Shown: in pieces, positions 9,765 to 19,553 of the stretch
Layout of the letters: each line of letters starts with the position of its first letter
Position numbering within the stretch: position 1 is the stretch's first letter
Source: Roseovarius faecimaris
GTDB lineage: Bacteria > Pseudomonadota > Alphaproteobacteria > Rhodobacterales > Rhodobacteraceae
NCBI RefSeq assembly: GCF_009762325.1
Contig: NZ_CP034348.1
Location: 1,742,501 to 1,806,500, forward strand
Direction of reading: 5' to 3'
DNA length: 64,000 nt
Notes under the pieces: generated by a model
What the model was told of the DNA's origin: nothing
Database searches by the model: none
Seen by the model: only the letters and a program-made list of their open reading frames with translations
Position numbers and translations under genes: made by a program

Positions 9765-10814
9765 GTGGACGAGGCGCTGATCGCCAGCCTTCTCGCGGCC
9801 CTGCCGCTGCCGACGCTGCTGATCGGGGCGGATGAGCGGATCATCGGCGCCAATGCCAAGGCTGAACATCTTATGGGTCAGCCGCTGGAGGGGCGGCATT
9901 TCATCACGGTGCTGCGCCAGCCTCCACTGCTTGACACGATCGAGGCCTGCCTGCGCGAGAATACCCCGCGCGAGACCCGTTATCTGAGCAACGATGGCCC
10001 CCGCGATACCAGCTTTGTGGTCAGTTGCGCGCCGGTGGACATGGGGCCGGACCGGGGCGTGATGGTCAGTTTCGAGGACATGACACATCTGGAGGAAGCC
10101 GGTCAGATGCGCCGCGATTTCGTGGCCAATGTTAGCCATGAGCTGCGCACACCTCTGACGTCGCTGCTGGGCTTCATCGAAACCCTGCAAGGCCCGGCGC
10201 GTGATGACCCGGCTGCGGCTCAGAGGTTTCTGGGCATCATGCAGGGTGAGGCAGCGCGGATGGAGCGGCTGGTGCGCGATCTGCTGTCGCTCAGCCGGGT
10301 AGAGGCCGAGGAACGGGTGCGCCCGAACGCCCTGGTTGATCTGGTCGCGACGCTCCGCGCGGTGAGCCATGCCTTGCGCCCCCTCGCGGCCGAGGCGGGG
10401 GTGGATATCGCGCTCGATCTGCCCGAAACCCCGGTTCACGTGCCTGCGGATGCGGACCAGTTGGCGCAGGTGGTGTCGAACCTCGTGGAAAATGCCGTCA
10501 AGTATGGAGGTGCGGGCAAGCGGGTTGAGCTTGGCCTCGCCATTCATGACGAAGACCCTCACCTGCGTGGGCCCGCGGCGGTCATCACCGTGCGCGATCA
10601 CGGCGCGGGTTTCGATCCGGTTCATGTGCCGCGCCTCACCGAACGGTTCTACCGGATCGACAATCACCGGTCGCGACAGATGGGCGGCACGGGGCTGGGG
10701 CTTGCCATCGTCAAACATATCGTCAACCGCCATCGCGGCCGGTTGAGGATCAGCAGCACACCGGGGCAGGGCAGTGAATTCAGGGTGATACTGCCACAGG
10801 AACGGCCGAGCTGA
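9765..10814 (+). CDS. phoR: phosphate regulon sensor histidine kinase PhoR (soluble form)
   Basis: 349 aa from GTG. An N-terminal PAS domain (~10-108) is followed by HisKA with H125 in VANVSHELRTP, then an HATPase with the N box LVENAVKYGG, G1 RDHGAGF and G2 GGTGLGLAIVKH. It would phosphorylate PhoB when phosphate is scarce and be held off by PstSCAB-PhoU. E. coli PhoR has two membrane helices before the PAS domain; none is visible here, so this form looks cytosolic. It directly precedes pstS. Confidence 0.9.
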   Translation: MDEALIASLLAALPLPTLLIGADERIIGANAKAEHLMGQPLEGRHFITVLRQPPLLDTIEACLRENTPRETRYLSNDGPRDTSFVVSCAPVDMGPDRGVMVSFEDMTHLEEAGQMRRDFVANVSHELRTPLTSLLGFIETLQGPARDDPAAAQRFLGIMQGEAARMERLVRDLLSLSRVEAEERVRPNALVDLVATLRAVSHALRPLAAEAGVDIALDLPETPVHVPADADQLAQVVSNLVENAVKYGGAGKRVELGLAIHDEDPHLRGPAAVITVRDHGAGFDPVHVPRLTERFYRIDNHRSRQMGGTGLGLAIVKHIVNRHRGRLRISSTPGQGSEFRVILPQERPS

Positions 10815-10852
10815 GCGCGGCAGTCGCACAGCACGCGGATTTGTGCGTGCGA

Positions 10853-10885
10853 TGTCATGAAACCGTTACAAAAACTTTACAGAAA
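10853..10885 (+). promoter_or_regulatory. PhoB-binding site (Pho box), three tandem 11-bp units
   Basis: Three consecutive 11-mers, TGTCATGAAAC, CGTTACAAAAA and CTTTACAGAAA, share the pattern C/T-G/T-T-T/C-A-C/T plus an A-rich spacer. This is the 7+4 spacing of Pho boxes, and the array lies 80-113 nt before pstS. It should drive the pst operon when PhoB is phosphorylated. Confidence 0.75.
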
Positions 10886-10965
10886 CGTCGCTGACCACGC
10901 CTAGCAAGCGACTCAACCGGTCCCCATGAGGGGGGCTGGCTGAACCAAAGCAGGAGCGCTGCCCG

Positions 10966-12021
10966 ATGTCATTCTTCAACACTTCAACCTCTGCCGCCGC
11001 CATTCTTGTGCTAAGCGCAACCGTCGCTGTTGCCCGCGATAATGTGCAGGTGGCAGGCTCGTCCACGGTCCTTCCCTATGCCTCGATCGTCGCCGAAGCC
11101 TTTGGCGAGAACTTCGACTTTCCGACACCTGTCGTCGAATCGGGCGGATCCTCGGCCGGGCTGAAGCGGTTTTGTGAAGGGGTCGGCGAAAACACCATCG
11201 ACATCGCCAATGCCTCGCGCCAGATCCGCGAAAACGAGGTGAAGGTCTGTGCCGAAAACGGCGTGGCCGATATCATCGAGGTGCGCATCGGCTATGACGG
11301 GATCGTCTTCGCCAGCCAGAAGGCCGGCCCCGAGTTTACCGCCTTTGAACCGGCCGATCTGTTCAACGCGCTTTCACCCAAAGTGGTTGTCGACGGCGCC
11401 CTGGTGGATAACCCCTACAATAAATGGTCCGAGTTCAACGCGGACCTGCCGGATGTCGAGATCGCGGCTTTCATTCCCGGCACCAAGCACGGGACACGCG
11501 AAGTGTTCGAAGAAAAGGTGCTGGTCGAAGGCTGCAAGGCCACCGGCGCCTATGACCTTTTGGTCGCTTCCGCAGAGGGCGATGACGACAAGGCCAAGAA
11601 GAAAGCCGCCAAGAAGATGTGCTATGAGGTGCGCACCGATGGCAAGTCGGTGGATATCGACGGCGACTATACCGAGACCCTGGCGCGGATCGACTCGAAC
11701 AAGGACGGTGTGGGCGTCTTCGGCCTGGCCTTCTATGAAAACAACACCGACACGCTGAAGGTTGCGACAATGAGCGGCGTGGCCCCCTCGACCGAGACCA
11801 TCGCCAGCGGCGAGTATCCGGTCAGCCGCCCGCTGTTTTTCTACATCAAGAAGGCGCATATCGGCGTGATCCCGGGGCTGAAGGAATTCGCTGAATTCTT
11901 CGTCGCTGACGAGATCGCCGGACCTGATGGCCCGCTGGCCGAATACGGTCTCGTATCCGATCCGGAGCTTGCCGATACCCAAGCCGCCGTGGCTGACGAA
12001 AAAACCCTGAGTGGAATGTAA
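10966..12021 (+). CDS. pstS: phosphate ABC transporter substrate-binding protein PstS
   Basis: 351 aa, ATG with CAGGAG 9 nt upstream. A signal peptide with a hydrophobic core (SAAAILVLSATVAV) ends near AVA-RDN; there is no lipobox. The mature protein binds periplasmic phosphate: VAGSSTVLPYA near its N-terminus, ESGGSSAGLKRFCEG, and the anion loop PGTKHGTREVFEE. It has a Lys/Asp-rich insertion around residue 205, absent in E. coli PstS. First gene of the pst operon behind a Pho box; a GC-rich hairpin separates it from pstC. Confidence 0.93.
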   Translation: MSFFNTSTSAAAILVLSATVAVARDNVQVAGSSTVLPYASIVAEAFGENFDFPTPVVESGGSSAGLKRFCEGVGENTIDIANASRQIRENEVKVCAENGVADIIEVRIGYDGIVFASQKAGPEFTAFEPADLFNALSPKVVVDGALVDNPYNKWSEFNADLPDVEIAAFIPGTKHGTREVFEEKVLVEGCKATGAYDLLVASAEGDDDKAKKKAAKKMCYEVRTDGKSVDIDGDYTETLARIDSNKDGVGVFGLAFYENNTDTLKVATMSGVAPSTETIASGEYPVSRPLFFYIKKAHIGVIPGLKEFAEFFVADEIAGPDGPLAEYGLVSDPELADTQAAVADEKTLSGM

Positions 12022-12033
12022 ACCCAGCCTTCC

Positions 12034-12058
12034 GGGGCGGCCCAGATCCGGCCGCCCC
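12034..12058 (+). terminator. pstS-pstC intercistronic hairpin (attenuator or 3' stabiliser)
   Basis: Perfect 9-bp stem GGGGCGGCC/GGCCGCCCC with a 7-nt loop, 13 nt after the pstS stop. No U-tract follows, so full termination is unlikely. It probably protects a pstS-only mRNA or limits read-through, giving more binding protein than permease. Confidence 0.6.
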
Positions 12059-12090
12059 GACCTTGCTGCCCCTGAGTAAACGAGGCGTTC

Positions 12091-13554
12091 ATGCCGCTTT
12101 CCTGGCTCCTGATTATCGTGGCGGGTCTTGCCCTTGCCGGAAGCATTGCGGGACGGGCGCGGGCGCTCGCCTCGGCGGGCGGGGACATCCGTGCGCTGCA
12201 TTCGCTGCCGCGCTATTACGCCGCCAATGTCGGGCTGACAGCATTGCTGCCCGCGGTGGGCCTTCTGGCGCTATGGCTTCTGGTGCAGCCTTTCATCATC
12301 AATGCCAATGTCGCGGCCACGCTGCCTGCCGAGGCGGTGGGCGAAGATACGACGCTGGACCTCGTGATGAGCGATGTGCGCCGGGTTGCGGACGGGCTGA
12401 ACGCGGCCGTCGCGCAGGGTGTGCTGAGCCCAACGGATGCGGCGACGCTTGACGCGCAAGAGGTCGATTTGCGGCAAGTGCTGGCCGGGGCTGGTGTGGC
12501 GCTTGGCGCAGAGGTGCGGCCCGAGGTTCTGGCCGCCGCGCAGAGCGTCCGTGCCCAGAGCGCCACAGGCTATCGCTGGATGAGCGTGGCGGTGCTTCTG
12601 ACGGCGGTTCTGGGCCTCGCGCTCAGCTATCTGCGGACAGATCGCACCTTTCGCGCCCGCAATGTGGTGGAAAGCGGTGTGCGGCTGCTACTGCTGGGTG
12701 CGGCGTGCCTGGCGATCCTGACCACGCTGGGGATCGTGCTGTCGCTCGTGTTCAACACGATCGAGTTTTTCCGGCTGTACCCCGCGAAAGATTTCTTTTT
12801 CGGCACCGTCTGGTCGCCCAGCTTTGGCGGCGGCTCGGAACTTGGGGTGCTGCCGCTTCTGTGGGGGACGTTCTATATCTCGCTCATCGCATTGGCTGTG
12901 GCGGTGCCGATCGGGCTTTTTGCCGCGATTTACCTGTCGGAATATGCCTCGCCCCGGCTGCGGGCCTTTGCCAAGCCGCTGATCGAGATGCTGGCAGGCA
13001 TCCCCACCATCGTTTACGGCCTGTTTGCATTGCTCACCGTCGGCCCGCTCCTGGTCAGCGTCTTTGGTGACGGGGGCCTGGGCTGGATGCAGGCGGGAAC
13101 AGCGGTGATGACCGCGGGGCTTGTGATGGGCATCATGCTGATCCCCTTCGTAAGCTCGCTCAGTGACGATATCATCAACGCCGTGCCACAGGCGATGCGC
13201 GACGGCTCTTATGGGCTTGGCGCGACCCAGTCCGAAACCATCCGCCAGGTGATTTTGCCCGCCGCGCTGCCGGGCATTGTCGGGGCGATCCTGCTGGCCG
13301 CCTCGCGCGCCATCGGCGAAACGATGATCGTCGTGCTCGGGGCAGGGGCCGCGGCGCGTCTGGACCTTAACCCGTTCGAGGCCATGACCACCGTCACCGC
13401 CAAGATCGTGAGCCAGCTGACAGGCGATGCCGATTTCGCCAGCCCCGAGGCGCTGGTGGCCTTTGCGCTTGGGATGACATTGTTTGTCATCACGCTGGGG
13501 CTGAATGTGCTGGCCCTCTACATCGTGCGCAAATACCGGGAGCAATATGAATGA
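12091..13554 (+). CDS. pstC: phosphate ABC transporter permease PstC (long form)
   Basis: 487 aa; RBS GAGG 5 nt before ATG. The C-terminal ~290 residues are a standard PstC permease with six membrane helices and the EAA loop GATQSETIRQVILPAALPG. Ahead of it lies a ~190-residue extension with two or three membrane helices and a loop of about 100 residues (NANVAATLPAEAV onwards), not found in the 319-aa E. coli protein but common in alphaproteobacteria. Overlaps pstA by 4 nt (ATGA), so translation is coupled. Confidence 0.92.
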   Translation: MPLSWLLIIVAGLALAGSIAGRARALASAGGDIRALHSLPRYYAANVGLTALLPAVGLLALWLLVQPFIINANVAATLPAEAVGEDTTLDLVMSDVRRVADGLNAAVAQGVLSPTDAATLDAQEVDLRQVLAGAGVALGAEVRPEVLAAAQSVRAQSATGYRWMSVAVLLTAVLGLALSYLRTDRTFRARNVVESGVRLLLLGAACLAILTTLGIVLSLVFNTIEFFRLYPAKDFFFGTVWSPSFGGGSELGVLPLLWGTFYISLIALAVAVPIGLFAAIYLSEYASPRLRAFAKPLIEMLAGIPTIVYGLFALLTVGPLLVSVFGDGGLGWMQAGTAVMTAGLVMGIMLIPFVSSLSDDIINAVPQAMRDGSYGLGATQSETIRQVILPAALPGIVGAILLAASRAIGETMIVVLGAGAAARLDLNPFEAMTTVTAKIVSQLTGDADFASPEALVAFALGMTLFVITLGLNVLALYIVRKYREQYE

Positions 13555-14897
13555 CCGATGCCACCGCCACAACTGCGCCGCGCAAGGGCTCGCTTCTGGT
13601 GCAGGACGCGCGCACGGCCCGCCGCAATCGCGCCGAGGCGCGGTTTCGCGCCTATGGACTGAGCGCGATCCTTGTCGGGCTGGCCTTTCTTGTCGTGCTG
13701 CTTGTCACCATCGTCAGCAATGGTACCGGCGCGTTCCAGCAAAGCGTTATCAACGTGCCGGTCTATCTGGATCCGGCCAAGCTCGACAAGGACGGCACGG
13801 GCGATATCGAGCAGATCAAGAAAGTGTCCACCTTCGGCTATGCGCCGCTGATTCAGCAGGGGCTGCTGAACGCGGTTGAGGCGCAGGGTATCGAGACCTC
13901 CCTAGCCAAAGCCAAGGACATGAAGAACCTGATCTCCGCCTCGGCCCCGGCGCAGGTGCGCGACTTCGTCCTCGAAAACCCGGAACGCATTGGTGAGACG
14001 GTGGAGTTTCAGGTGCTGGCGGCGTCCCGTGTGGATGGCTATCTCAAGGGTCGTGTGACACGCGACGCGGTGGCGGATGACAAGAATATCTCGGTCGAGC
14101 ACCTCGATCTGACCGATGCTCTGTTTGAGGCGGGGATCGTGTCGAAAGGGTTCAACCTGGCCTTCATCACAGGCGCCGACGCATCCGAAAGCCGCCCCGA
14201 GCAGGCCGGTATGGGCGTGGCGATGCTGGGTTCGTTCTTCATGATGCTGGTGGTGCTGATCCTGAGCCTGCCCATCGGCGTGGCGGCCTCGATCTATCTT
14301 GAGGAATTTGCACCGAAAAACCGGTTCACGGATCTGATCGAGGTGAACATCTCAAACCTCGCCGCGGTGCCGTCCATCGTCTTCGGGATCCTCGGGCTTG
14401 CGGTTTTCATCCAGTTCGCGCATCTGCCGCAATCGGCCCCTCTGGTGGGTGGTCTGGTGCTGACCCTGATGACCCTGCCGACGATCATCATCTCAACCCG
14501 GGCCTCGCTGAAATCCGTACCGCCGTCGATTCGCGATGCAGCGCTTGGCGTGGGGGCCTCGAAGATGCAGACGGTCTTTCATCACGTTCTGCCGCTCGCC
14601 ATGCCGGGTATTCTGACAGGCACGATCATCGGCCTTGCGCAGGCTTTGGGTGAAACCGCGCCGCTGCTGCTTATCGGGATGGTCGGCTATATCGCGACGA
14701 ACGTTCCCGACGGGATCGCCTCGGGTCTGCTGGATCCGAATTCCGCGATGCCCGCACAGATCTATGAATGGGCCAAGCGGGCCGATCCGGCCTATTATGA
14801 GCGTGCCTGGGGCGGGATCATCATCCTGCTGGCTTTCCTGCTGACCATGAACATTATCGCCATCCTGCTGCGCCGTCGTTTCGAGCGCCGCTGGTAA
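13551..14897 (+). CDS. pstA: phosphate ABC transporter permease PstA (long form)
   Basis: 448 aa. A membrane helix at ~37-57 is followed by a ~160-residue, apparently periplasmic domain, then five more helices and the EAA loop [22 protein letters not shown]. coli PstA is 296 aa, so the insertion between the first and second helices is large. Pairs with PstC to form the channel energised by PstB. It starts inside the pstC stop and ends 22 nt before pstB. Confidence 0.92.
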   Translation: MTDATATTAPRKGSLLVQDARTARRNRAEARFRAYGLSAILVGLAFLVVLLVTIVSNGTGAFQQSVINVPVYLDPAKLDKDGTGDIEQIKKVSTFGYAPLIQQGLLNAVEAQGIETSLAKAKDMKNLISASAPAQVRDFVLENPERIGETVEFQVLAASRVDGYLKGRVTRDAVADDKNISVEHLDLTDALFEAGIVSKGFNLAFITGADASESRPEQAGMGVAMLGSFFMMLVVLILSLPIGVAASIYLEEFAPKNRFTDLIEVNISNLAAVPSIVFGILGLAVFIQFAHLPQSAPLVGGLVLTLMTLPTIIISTRASLKSVPPSIRDAALGVGASKMQTVFHHVLPLAMPGILTGTIIGLAQALGETAPLLLIGMVGYIATNVPDGIASGLLDPNSAMPAQIYEWAKRADPAYYERAWGGIIILLAFLLTMNIIAILLRRRFERRW

Positions 14898-14919
14898 GCC
14901 TCACAAGGACACGATACCC

Positions 14920-15717
14920 ATGTTTGACAATCCCACCGCGGAGAGTGCTTTGACCCGGACCGATATCAAGTTTTCCGCCCGCAACGTGCAGGTCTTTTAC
15001 GGCGACAACCATGCCATAAAGGATGTGGATGTTGACCTGCAGGACAAGACGGTGACCGCCTTTATCGGCCCCTCGGGCTGTGGCAAATCCACCTTCCTGC
15101 GCTGCCTCAACCGGATGAATGACACGATTGATATCTGCCGGGTGAAGGGCGATATCCGCCTCGATGGCGAAGACATCTATGACCGCAAGGTTGACCCTGT
15201 GCAGTTGCGTGCCAAGGTCGGTATGGTGTTTCAGAAACCCAATCCGTTTCCGAAATCGATCTATGACAATGTCGCTTATGGCCCGCGCATTCATGGCCTG
15301 GCCAAGACCAAGGCCGAGCTCGATGAGATCGTGGAAAAATCCCTGCGCCGCGCCGCCCTCTGGAACGAGGCCAAGGATCGCCTGAACGCGCCCGGAACAG
15401 GGCTTTCGGGCGGGCAGCAGCAGCGGCTGTGCATCGCGCGGGCCGTGGCCACGGCACCGGAAGTGCTGTTGATGGATGAGCCGTGCTCGGCGCTGGATCC
15501 CATCGCAACGGCTCAGGTCGAGGAACTGATCGACGAGTTGCGACAGAATTATTCGGTGGTGATCGTGACCCATTCGATGCAGCAGGCCGCCCGGGTCAGC
15601 CAGAAAACTGCGTTCTTCCATCTGGGTCATCTGGTGGAGTTCGGTGAAACCGGGCAGATATTCACCAATCCGTCGGACGAGCGCACCGAGAGCTACATCA
15701 CCGGCCGGATCGGGTAG
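14920..15717 (+). CDS. pstB: phosphate ABC transporter ATP-binding protein PstB
   Basis: 265 aa, RBS AAGGA. It has Walker [10 protein letters not shown], the Q-loop in [19 protein letters not shown], signature LSGGQQQR, Walker [13 protein letters not shown] and the switch His in VTHSMQQA. It binds the EAA loops of PstC and PstA and hydrolyses ATP to import phosphate. With PhoU it passes the transport state to PhoR. Ends 10 nt before phoU. Confidence 0.96.
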   Translation: MFDNPTAESALTRTDIKFSARNVQVFYGDNHAIKDVDVDLQDKTVTAFIGPSGCGKSTFLRCLNRMNDTIDICRVKGDIRLDGEDIYDRKVDPVQLRAKVGMVFQKPNPFPKSIYDNVAYGPRIHGLAKTKAELDEIVEKSLRRAALWNEAKDRLNAPGTGLSGGQQQRLCIARAVATAPEVLLMDEPCSALDPIATAQVEELIDELRQNYSVVIVTHSMQQAARVSQKTAFFHLGHLVEFGETGQIFTNPSDERTESYITGRIG

Positions 15718-15727
15718 GGGTATTCAG

Positions 15728-16450
15728 ATGAACGAAACACATATCGCATCGGCCTTCGACCGCGATCTTGAAGCGATCCAGGCGCAGATCATGAAGATGG
15801 GCGGGATGGTCGAACATGCAATCGCCCAGGCCGCGCAATCGCTGGAAACCCGCGACGAGGAACTGGCCGAGCAGGTCCGCGACCGCGACCGCGCCATCGA
15901 TGACCTCGAAGAGCAGGTCAATGAGGCCACCGCCCGGCTGATCGCGCTGAGGGCCCCAACGGCGGTCGACCTGCGCCTGGCGCTGAGCGTGCTCAAGATC
16001 AGCTCCAACCTCGAGCGGATCGGCGACTATGCCAAGAACATGGCCAAGCGAACCACCGTGCTGGCACAGATGCCTGCCATCGAAGGGGCGCCCGCCGCCC
16101 TGCGCCGCATGGCGCGCGAGGTGGAGCGGATGCTCAAGGACGCGCTGGATGCCTATATTCGGCGTGACGCAGAACTTGCGCAAACCGTGTTGCTGAACGA
16201 TCATGATGTGGACCAGATGTATAACGCCCTGTTCCGCGAGTTCCTGACCTTCATGATGGAGGATCCGCGCAACATCACCGCCTGCATGCATCTGCACTTC
16301 ATCGCCAAGAATACCGAACGCATGGGGGACCATGTGACCAACATCGCCGAACAGGTGATTTATCTCGTGACCGGCGAACTGCCTGAAGCCACTCGTCCCA
16401 AGGTCGACAATGTTGCGCAGAGCGGCGGCTTCGGGCTGGAGGTGGAGTAA
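15728..16450 (+). CDS. phoU: phosphate signalling protein PhoU
   Basis: 240 aa; ATG after AGGGGTATTC. Two PhoU three-helix repeats are visible, each with the acidic metal-binding signature: SNLERIGDYAKNMA in the first and KNTERMGDHVTNIAEQ in the second. Cytoplasmic negative regulator that links the Pst transporter to PhoR and keeps the Pho regulon off when phosphate is plentiful. The next gene, phoB, starts 5 nt later. Confidence 0.95.
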   Translation: MNETHIASAFDRDLEAIQAQIMKMGGMVEHAIAQAAQSLETRDEELAEQVRDRDRAIDDLEEQVNEATARLIALRAPTAVDLRLALSVLKISSNLERIGDYAKNMAKRTTVLAQMPAIEGAPAALRRMAREVERMLKDALDAYIRRDAELAQTVLLNDHDVDQMYNALFREFLTFMMEDPRNITACMHLHFIAKNTERMGDHVTNIAEQVIYLVTGELPEATRPKVDNVAQSGGFGLEVE

Positions 16451-16455
16451 GGGCG

Positions 16456-17145
16456 ATGGCGGCTGAACGACCCTGCGTTCTGATTGTCGAGGACGAGCCG
16501 GCGCAGCGCGAAGTTCTGAGCTATAACCTCGCTGCCGAAGGCTATGACGTGGCCTATGCGGAAAATGGCGAAGACGCCCTTTTGCAGGTCAGGGAAAGCT
16601 GCCCGGACCTTATCGTGCTGGACTGGATGCTGCCCAATGTGTCGGGCATCGAGGTGTGTCGGCAGCTCAAATCCCGTGCCGACACCCGGCCGATCCCGGT
16701 GATCATGCTGTCGGCCCGCTCCGAAGAGGTGGACCGGGTGCGCGGGCTGGAGACAGGTGCTGACGATTATGTGGTCAAACCCTATTCCGTGGCCGAACTG
16801 ATGGCGCGGATACGCACACAGCTGCGCCGGACGCGTCCCGCGTCGGTGGGTCAGACGCTGGAATTTGACGATATCGTGCTCGATGCCGAGACCCATCGGG
16901 TGACACGCGCGGGCAAACAGGTGAAGCTTGGCCCGACGGAGTTCCGCCTGCTGGCCACCTTCATGGAAAAGCCGGGAAGGGTCTTTAGCCGGGATCAGTT
17001 GCTCGACCGGGTCTGGGGCCGGGATATCTATGTGGATACGCGGACGGTCGATGTGCATATAGGCCGGTTGCGCAAGGCGCTCAGCGCTTCAGGCGGGAGC
17101 GATCCGCTTCGTACGGTGCGTGGCACAGGCTACGCTCTGGGCTGA
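16456..17145 (+). CDS. phoB: phosphate regulon response regulator PhoB
   Basis: 229 aa OmpR-type regulator. The receiver domain has E12/D13 in VEDEP, phospho-acceptor D56 in VLDWMLPN and K108 in VVKPYS. A winged-helix DNA-binding domain follows (~130-229) with LGPTEFRLLATFMEKPGRVFSR and TVDVHIGRLRKAL. Phosphorylated PhoB should bind the Pho box before pstS. Last gene of the run, convergent with gcdR. Confidence 0.96.
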   Translation: MAAERPCVLIVEDEPAQREVLSYNLAAEGYDVAYAENGEDALLQVRESCPDLIVLDWMLPNVSGIEVCRQLKSRADTRPIPVIMLSARSEEVDRVRGLETGADDYVVKPYSVAELMARIRTQLRRTRPASVGQTLEFDDIVLDAETHRVTRAGKQVKLGPTEFRLLATFMEKPGRVFSRDQLLDRVWGRDIYVDTRTVDVHIGRLRKALSASGGSDPLRTVRGTGYALG

Positions 17146-17154
17146 GCGGCTCAT

Positions 17155-17170
17155 CCGCCCTGTCAGGCGG
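17155..17170. terminator. hairpin between convergent phoB and gcdR
   Basis: A CCGCC-CTGTCA-GGCGG stem-loop, 10 nt after the phoB stop and before the gcdR stop. There is no U-tract on either strand, so it is only a weak terminator candidate. Confidence 0.3.
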
Positions 17171-17208
17171 CCTCGCGAACCGGGGGTGCATGACCCGGCG
17201 GCGGCGGA

Positions 17209-18120
17209 TCAGCGGGGCAGGGGGTCATCCTCGGCCTCGGCCTGTCCGGCCAGCCAGCGGCGGAAGGTCATCAGCGCCGCATCGCCCCGTTTTTCCACTG
17301 GCCAGACCAGATAATAGGCGCCAGGGCTTTCCACGGGGCCGCCCCAGGCCGCGCTGAGCCGCCCGCTCGCCAGATCCGCCTGGACCAGATATTCGGGCGC
17401 CAGCGCAACGCCAAGCCCGTGCAGCGCCGCTTGCAGCAAGGTCGAAAACTGGTCATGCACCGTCCCGGTCACATGGGCACCATCCACGCCATATTGTGCA
17501 AACCAGGCTGCCCAGGCTTCGGGCCGGGTTGCGATATGCATCAAGGGCAGGCTCAGCAGATCTTCGGGGCGCGCCGGAAGGCGGCCCGCCAGGAGTTCGG
17601 GAGTGCAGACGGGCAGTACGGAATCGGATTTCAACCTCAGATGCTCCAGGCCCGGCCAGGGAGGACGGCCAAAATAGATTGCTGCATCAAAGGGTTCCGT
17701 CGCAAAGTTAAACGGCTCCAGGCGTGAGGTGAAATTGACCGTGACATCTGGATGCGCCTGAGAAAACTCTGCGAGTCGCGGCACCAGCCAGCGCATCCCG
17801 AAGGTCGGCAGAATGGCGAGATTGACCGTCCCGCCCGCCGGATTGAGGCTGAGCTTCATGGAGGCCTGCGCGATCTGCCCCAGCGCCCGGCGCACATCCG
17901 CCGCGTAATTCTGCGCGGCACTTGTCAGGACAATCCGACGGTTCCGACGAATGAACAGGCTCTGATCAAGCTGTTCTTCCAACCCCTTGAGCTGTCGACT
18001 GACAGCACTTTGGGTCTGGTTCAGCTCATCAGCGACCGCGGTTGCGCTGCCCAGCCGGTCCAGAGCTTCCAATGCGCGTAACGCAGAAATCGAAGGCAGA
18101 TAGCGGCGGGGCAGGGACAT
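17209..18120 (-). CDS. LysR-family regulator, GcdR-like
   Basis: 303 aa from [10 protein letters not shown]; the frame extends upstream into the divergent gene but without an RBS. N-terminal winged helix (~9-68) with [23 protein letters not shown], then a periplasmic-binding-like effector domain. The divergent neighbour is glutaryl-CoA dehydrogenase, and LysR proteins in this position (GcdR) activate that gene with glutarate or glutaryl-CoA as inducer. A symmetric operator candidate lies in the 117-nt gap. The specific effector is inferred from context only. Confidence 0.85.
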   Translation of the reverse strand: MSLPRRYLPSISALRALEALDRLGSATAVADELNQTQSAVSRQLKGLEEQLDQSLFIRRNRRIVLTSAAQNYAADVRRALGQIAQASMKLSLNPAGGTVNLAILPTFGMRWLVPRLAEFSQAHPDVTVNFTSRLEPFNFATEPFDAAIYFGRPPWPGLEHLRLKSDSVLPVCTPELLAGRLPARPEDLLSLPLMHIATRPEAWAAWFAQYGVDGAHVTGTVHDQFSTLLQAALHGLGVALAPEYLVQADLASGRLSAAWGGPVESPGAYYLVWPVEKRGDAALMTFRRWLAGQAEAEDDPLPR

Positions 18121-18144
18121 GGTTGCGGAAATCTCATGAATACT

Positions 18145-18168
18145 TGCGAAAAACGTGCTGTTTTCGCA
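18145..18168. promoter_or_regulatory. palindromic operator between gcdR-like gene and gcd
   Basis: Perfect 8-bp arms TGCGAAAA and TTTTCGCA with an 8-bp spacer, centred in the divergent promoter region. Dyads of this kind are typical LysR recognition sites. It lies 70-93 nt before the gcd start and 25-48 nt before the regulator start, well placed for activation and autoregulation. Confidence 0.6.
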
Positions 18169-18237
18169 TGCTTCTATGGGGTATGTACCCGTAAAAGGCA
18201 AATTCTTTTGCGCAAACCGCATGGAAAGGACGCATTC

Positions 18238-19461
18238 ATGACACTCGACGCCCCCGTTCTCAAAGCCAAAGATGCCCCCGATCTCGGTCAGTTCGACTGG
18301 GCCGATCCGCTGCGCCTGAGTGATCAGCTTGCCGAAGACGAGCGCATGATCGCCGACAGCGCCCGTGCATACGCTCAGGAAAAACTGCAACCGCGCGTCA
18401 CCAAAGCCTATGCCAATGAAGAAACCGATCCCGAGATTTTCCGCGAAATGGGCGAGATGGGGCTTCTGGGCACGACGATCCCCGAAGAATACGGCGGGTT
18501 GGGCGCGGGCTATGTAAGCTACGGTTTGGTCGCGCGCGAGGTGGAGCGGGTGGACTCGGGGTATCGGTCGATGATGTCCGTGCAGAGCTCTCTCGTGATG
18601 TATCCGATCTATGCCTATGGCACCGAGGCGCAGCGGCAGAAATACCTGCCCAGACTGGCTTCGGGCGAGTGGATCGGCTGTTTTGGCCTGACCGAGCCGG
18701 ATGCGGGCAGCGACCCGGCCGGGATGAAAACCCGCGCCGAGAAGATTGACGGCGGTTATCGCCTGACGGGATCCAAGATGTGGATCTCCAACAGCCCGAT
18801 TGCCGATGTCTTCGTGGTCTGGGCGAAATCCGAAGCGCATGACGGCAAGATCAAGGGTTTCGTGCTGGAAAAGGGCATGAAGGGCCTTTCTGCGCCCAAG
18901 ATCGAGAACAAGCTGAGCCTGCGCGCCTCCATCACCGGCGAGATCGTGCTGAACGGAGTCGAAGTGACCGAAGACGCATTATTGCCGAATGTTCAGGGGC
19001 TGAAAGGGCCGTTCGGATGCCTCAACCGGGCCCGCTATGGTATCGCCTGGGGGGTCATGGGCGCCGCCGAGTATTGCTGGCATGCGGCGCGGCAATACGG
19101 GCTTGACCGGCACCAGTTCAAACGGCCTCTGGCGCAGACGCAGCTCTTCCAGAAGAAGCTCGCCGATATGCAGACCGAGATCACCCTGGGCCTGCAAGCC
19201 TGCCTTCAGGTCGGCCGTCTGATGGATGCTGCCAACGCAGCGCCCGAGATGATCAGCCTGATCAAGCGCAACAACTGCGGCAAGGCGCTCGATATTGCGC
19301 GTCATGCACGGGACATGCACGGTGGCAACGGGATCTCGGGTGAGTTCCAGGTGATCCGTCACATGATGAACCTTGAGACGGTCAACACCTATGAAGGCAC
19401 GCATGACGTTCATGCGCTGATCCTCGGCCGTGCGCAAACCGGGCTTCAGGCGTTTTTCTGA
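18238..19461 (+). CDS. glutaryl-CoA dehydrogenase
   Basis: 407 aa, ATG after GGAAAGGA. Acyl-CoA dehydrogenase fold: [13 protein letters not shown], the FAD loop [26 protein letters not shown] and, near the C-terminus, [20 protein letters not shown], which contains the catalytic Glu in the glutaryl-CoA dehydrogenase position. It oxidises and decarboxylates glutaryl-CoA to crotonyl-CoA in lysine and tryptophan breakdown and would need ETF. Length and motifs match GcdH closely. Divergent from its presumed LysR activator; a terminator-like hairpin follows. Confidence 0.92.
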   Translation: MTLDAPVLKAKDAPDLGQFDWADPLRLSDQLAEDERMIADSARAYAQEKLQPRVTKAYANEETDPEIFREMGEMGLLGTTIPEEYGGLGAGYVSYGLVAREVERVDSGYRSMMSVQSSLVMYPIYAYGTEAQRQKYLPRLASGEWIGCFGLTEPDAGSDPAGMKTRAEKIDGGYRLTGSKMWISNSPIADVFVVWAKSEAHDGKIKGFVLEKGMKGLSAPKIENKLSLRASITGEIVLNGVEVTEDALLPNVQGLKGPFGCLNRARYGIAWGVMGAAEYCWHAARQYGLDRHQFKRPLAQTQLFQKKLADMQTEITLGLQACLQVGRLMDAANAAPEMISLIKRNNCGKALDIARHARDMHGGNGISGEFQVIRHMMNLETVNTYEGTHDVHALILGRAQTGLQAFF

Positions 19462-19529
19462 GGTAGAGCAGGGGTTTCGCCTGCGCTCTTGAAGTTGTTT
19501 TCAGGCGGTGTGACAGCGCGTAATTCTGC

Positions 19530-19553
19530 AACGGCCCGCTGAGACGGGCCGTT
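19530..19553 (+). terminator. terminator-like hairpin after gcd
   Basis: Perfect 9-bp stem AACGGCCCG/CGGGCCGTT with a 6-nt loop, 68 nt after the gcd stop. No U-tract follows, so termination may be partial or factor-assisted. Confidence 0.5.
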
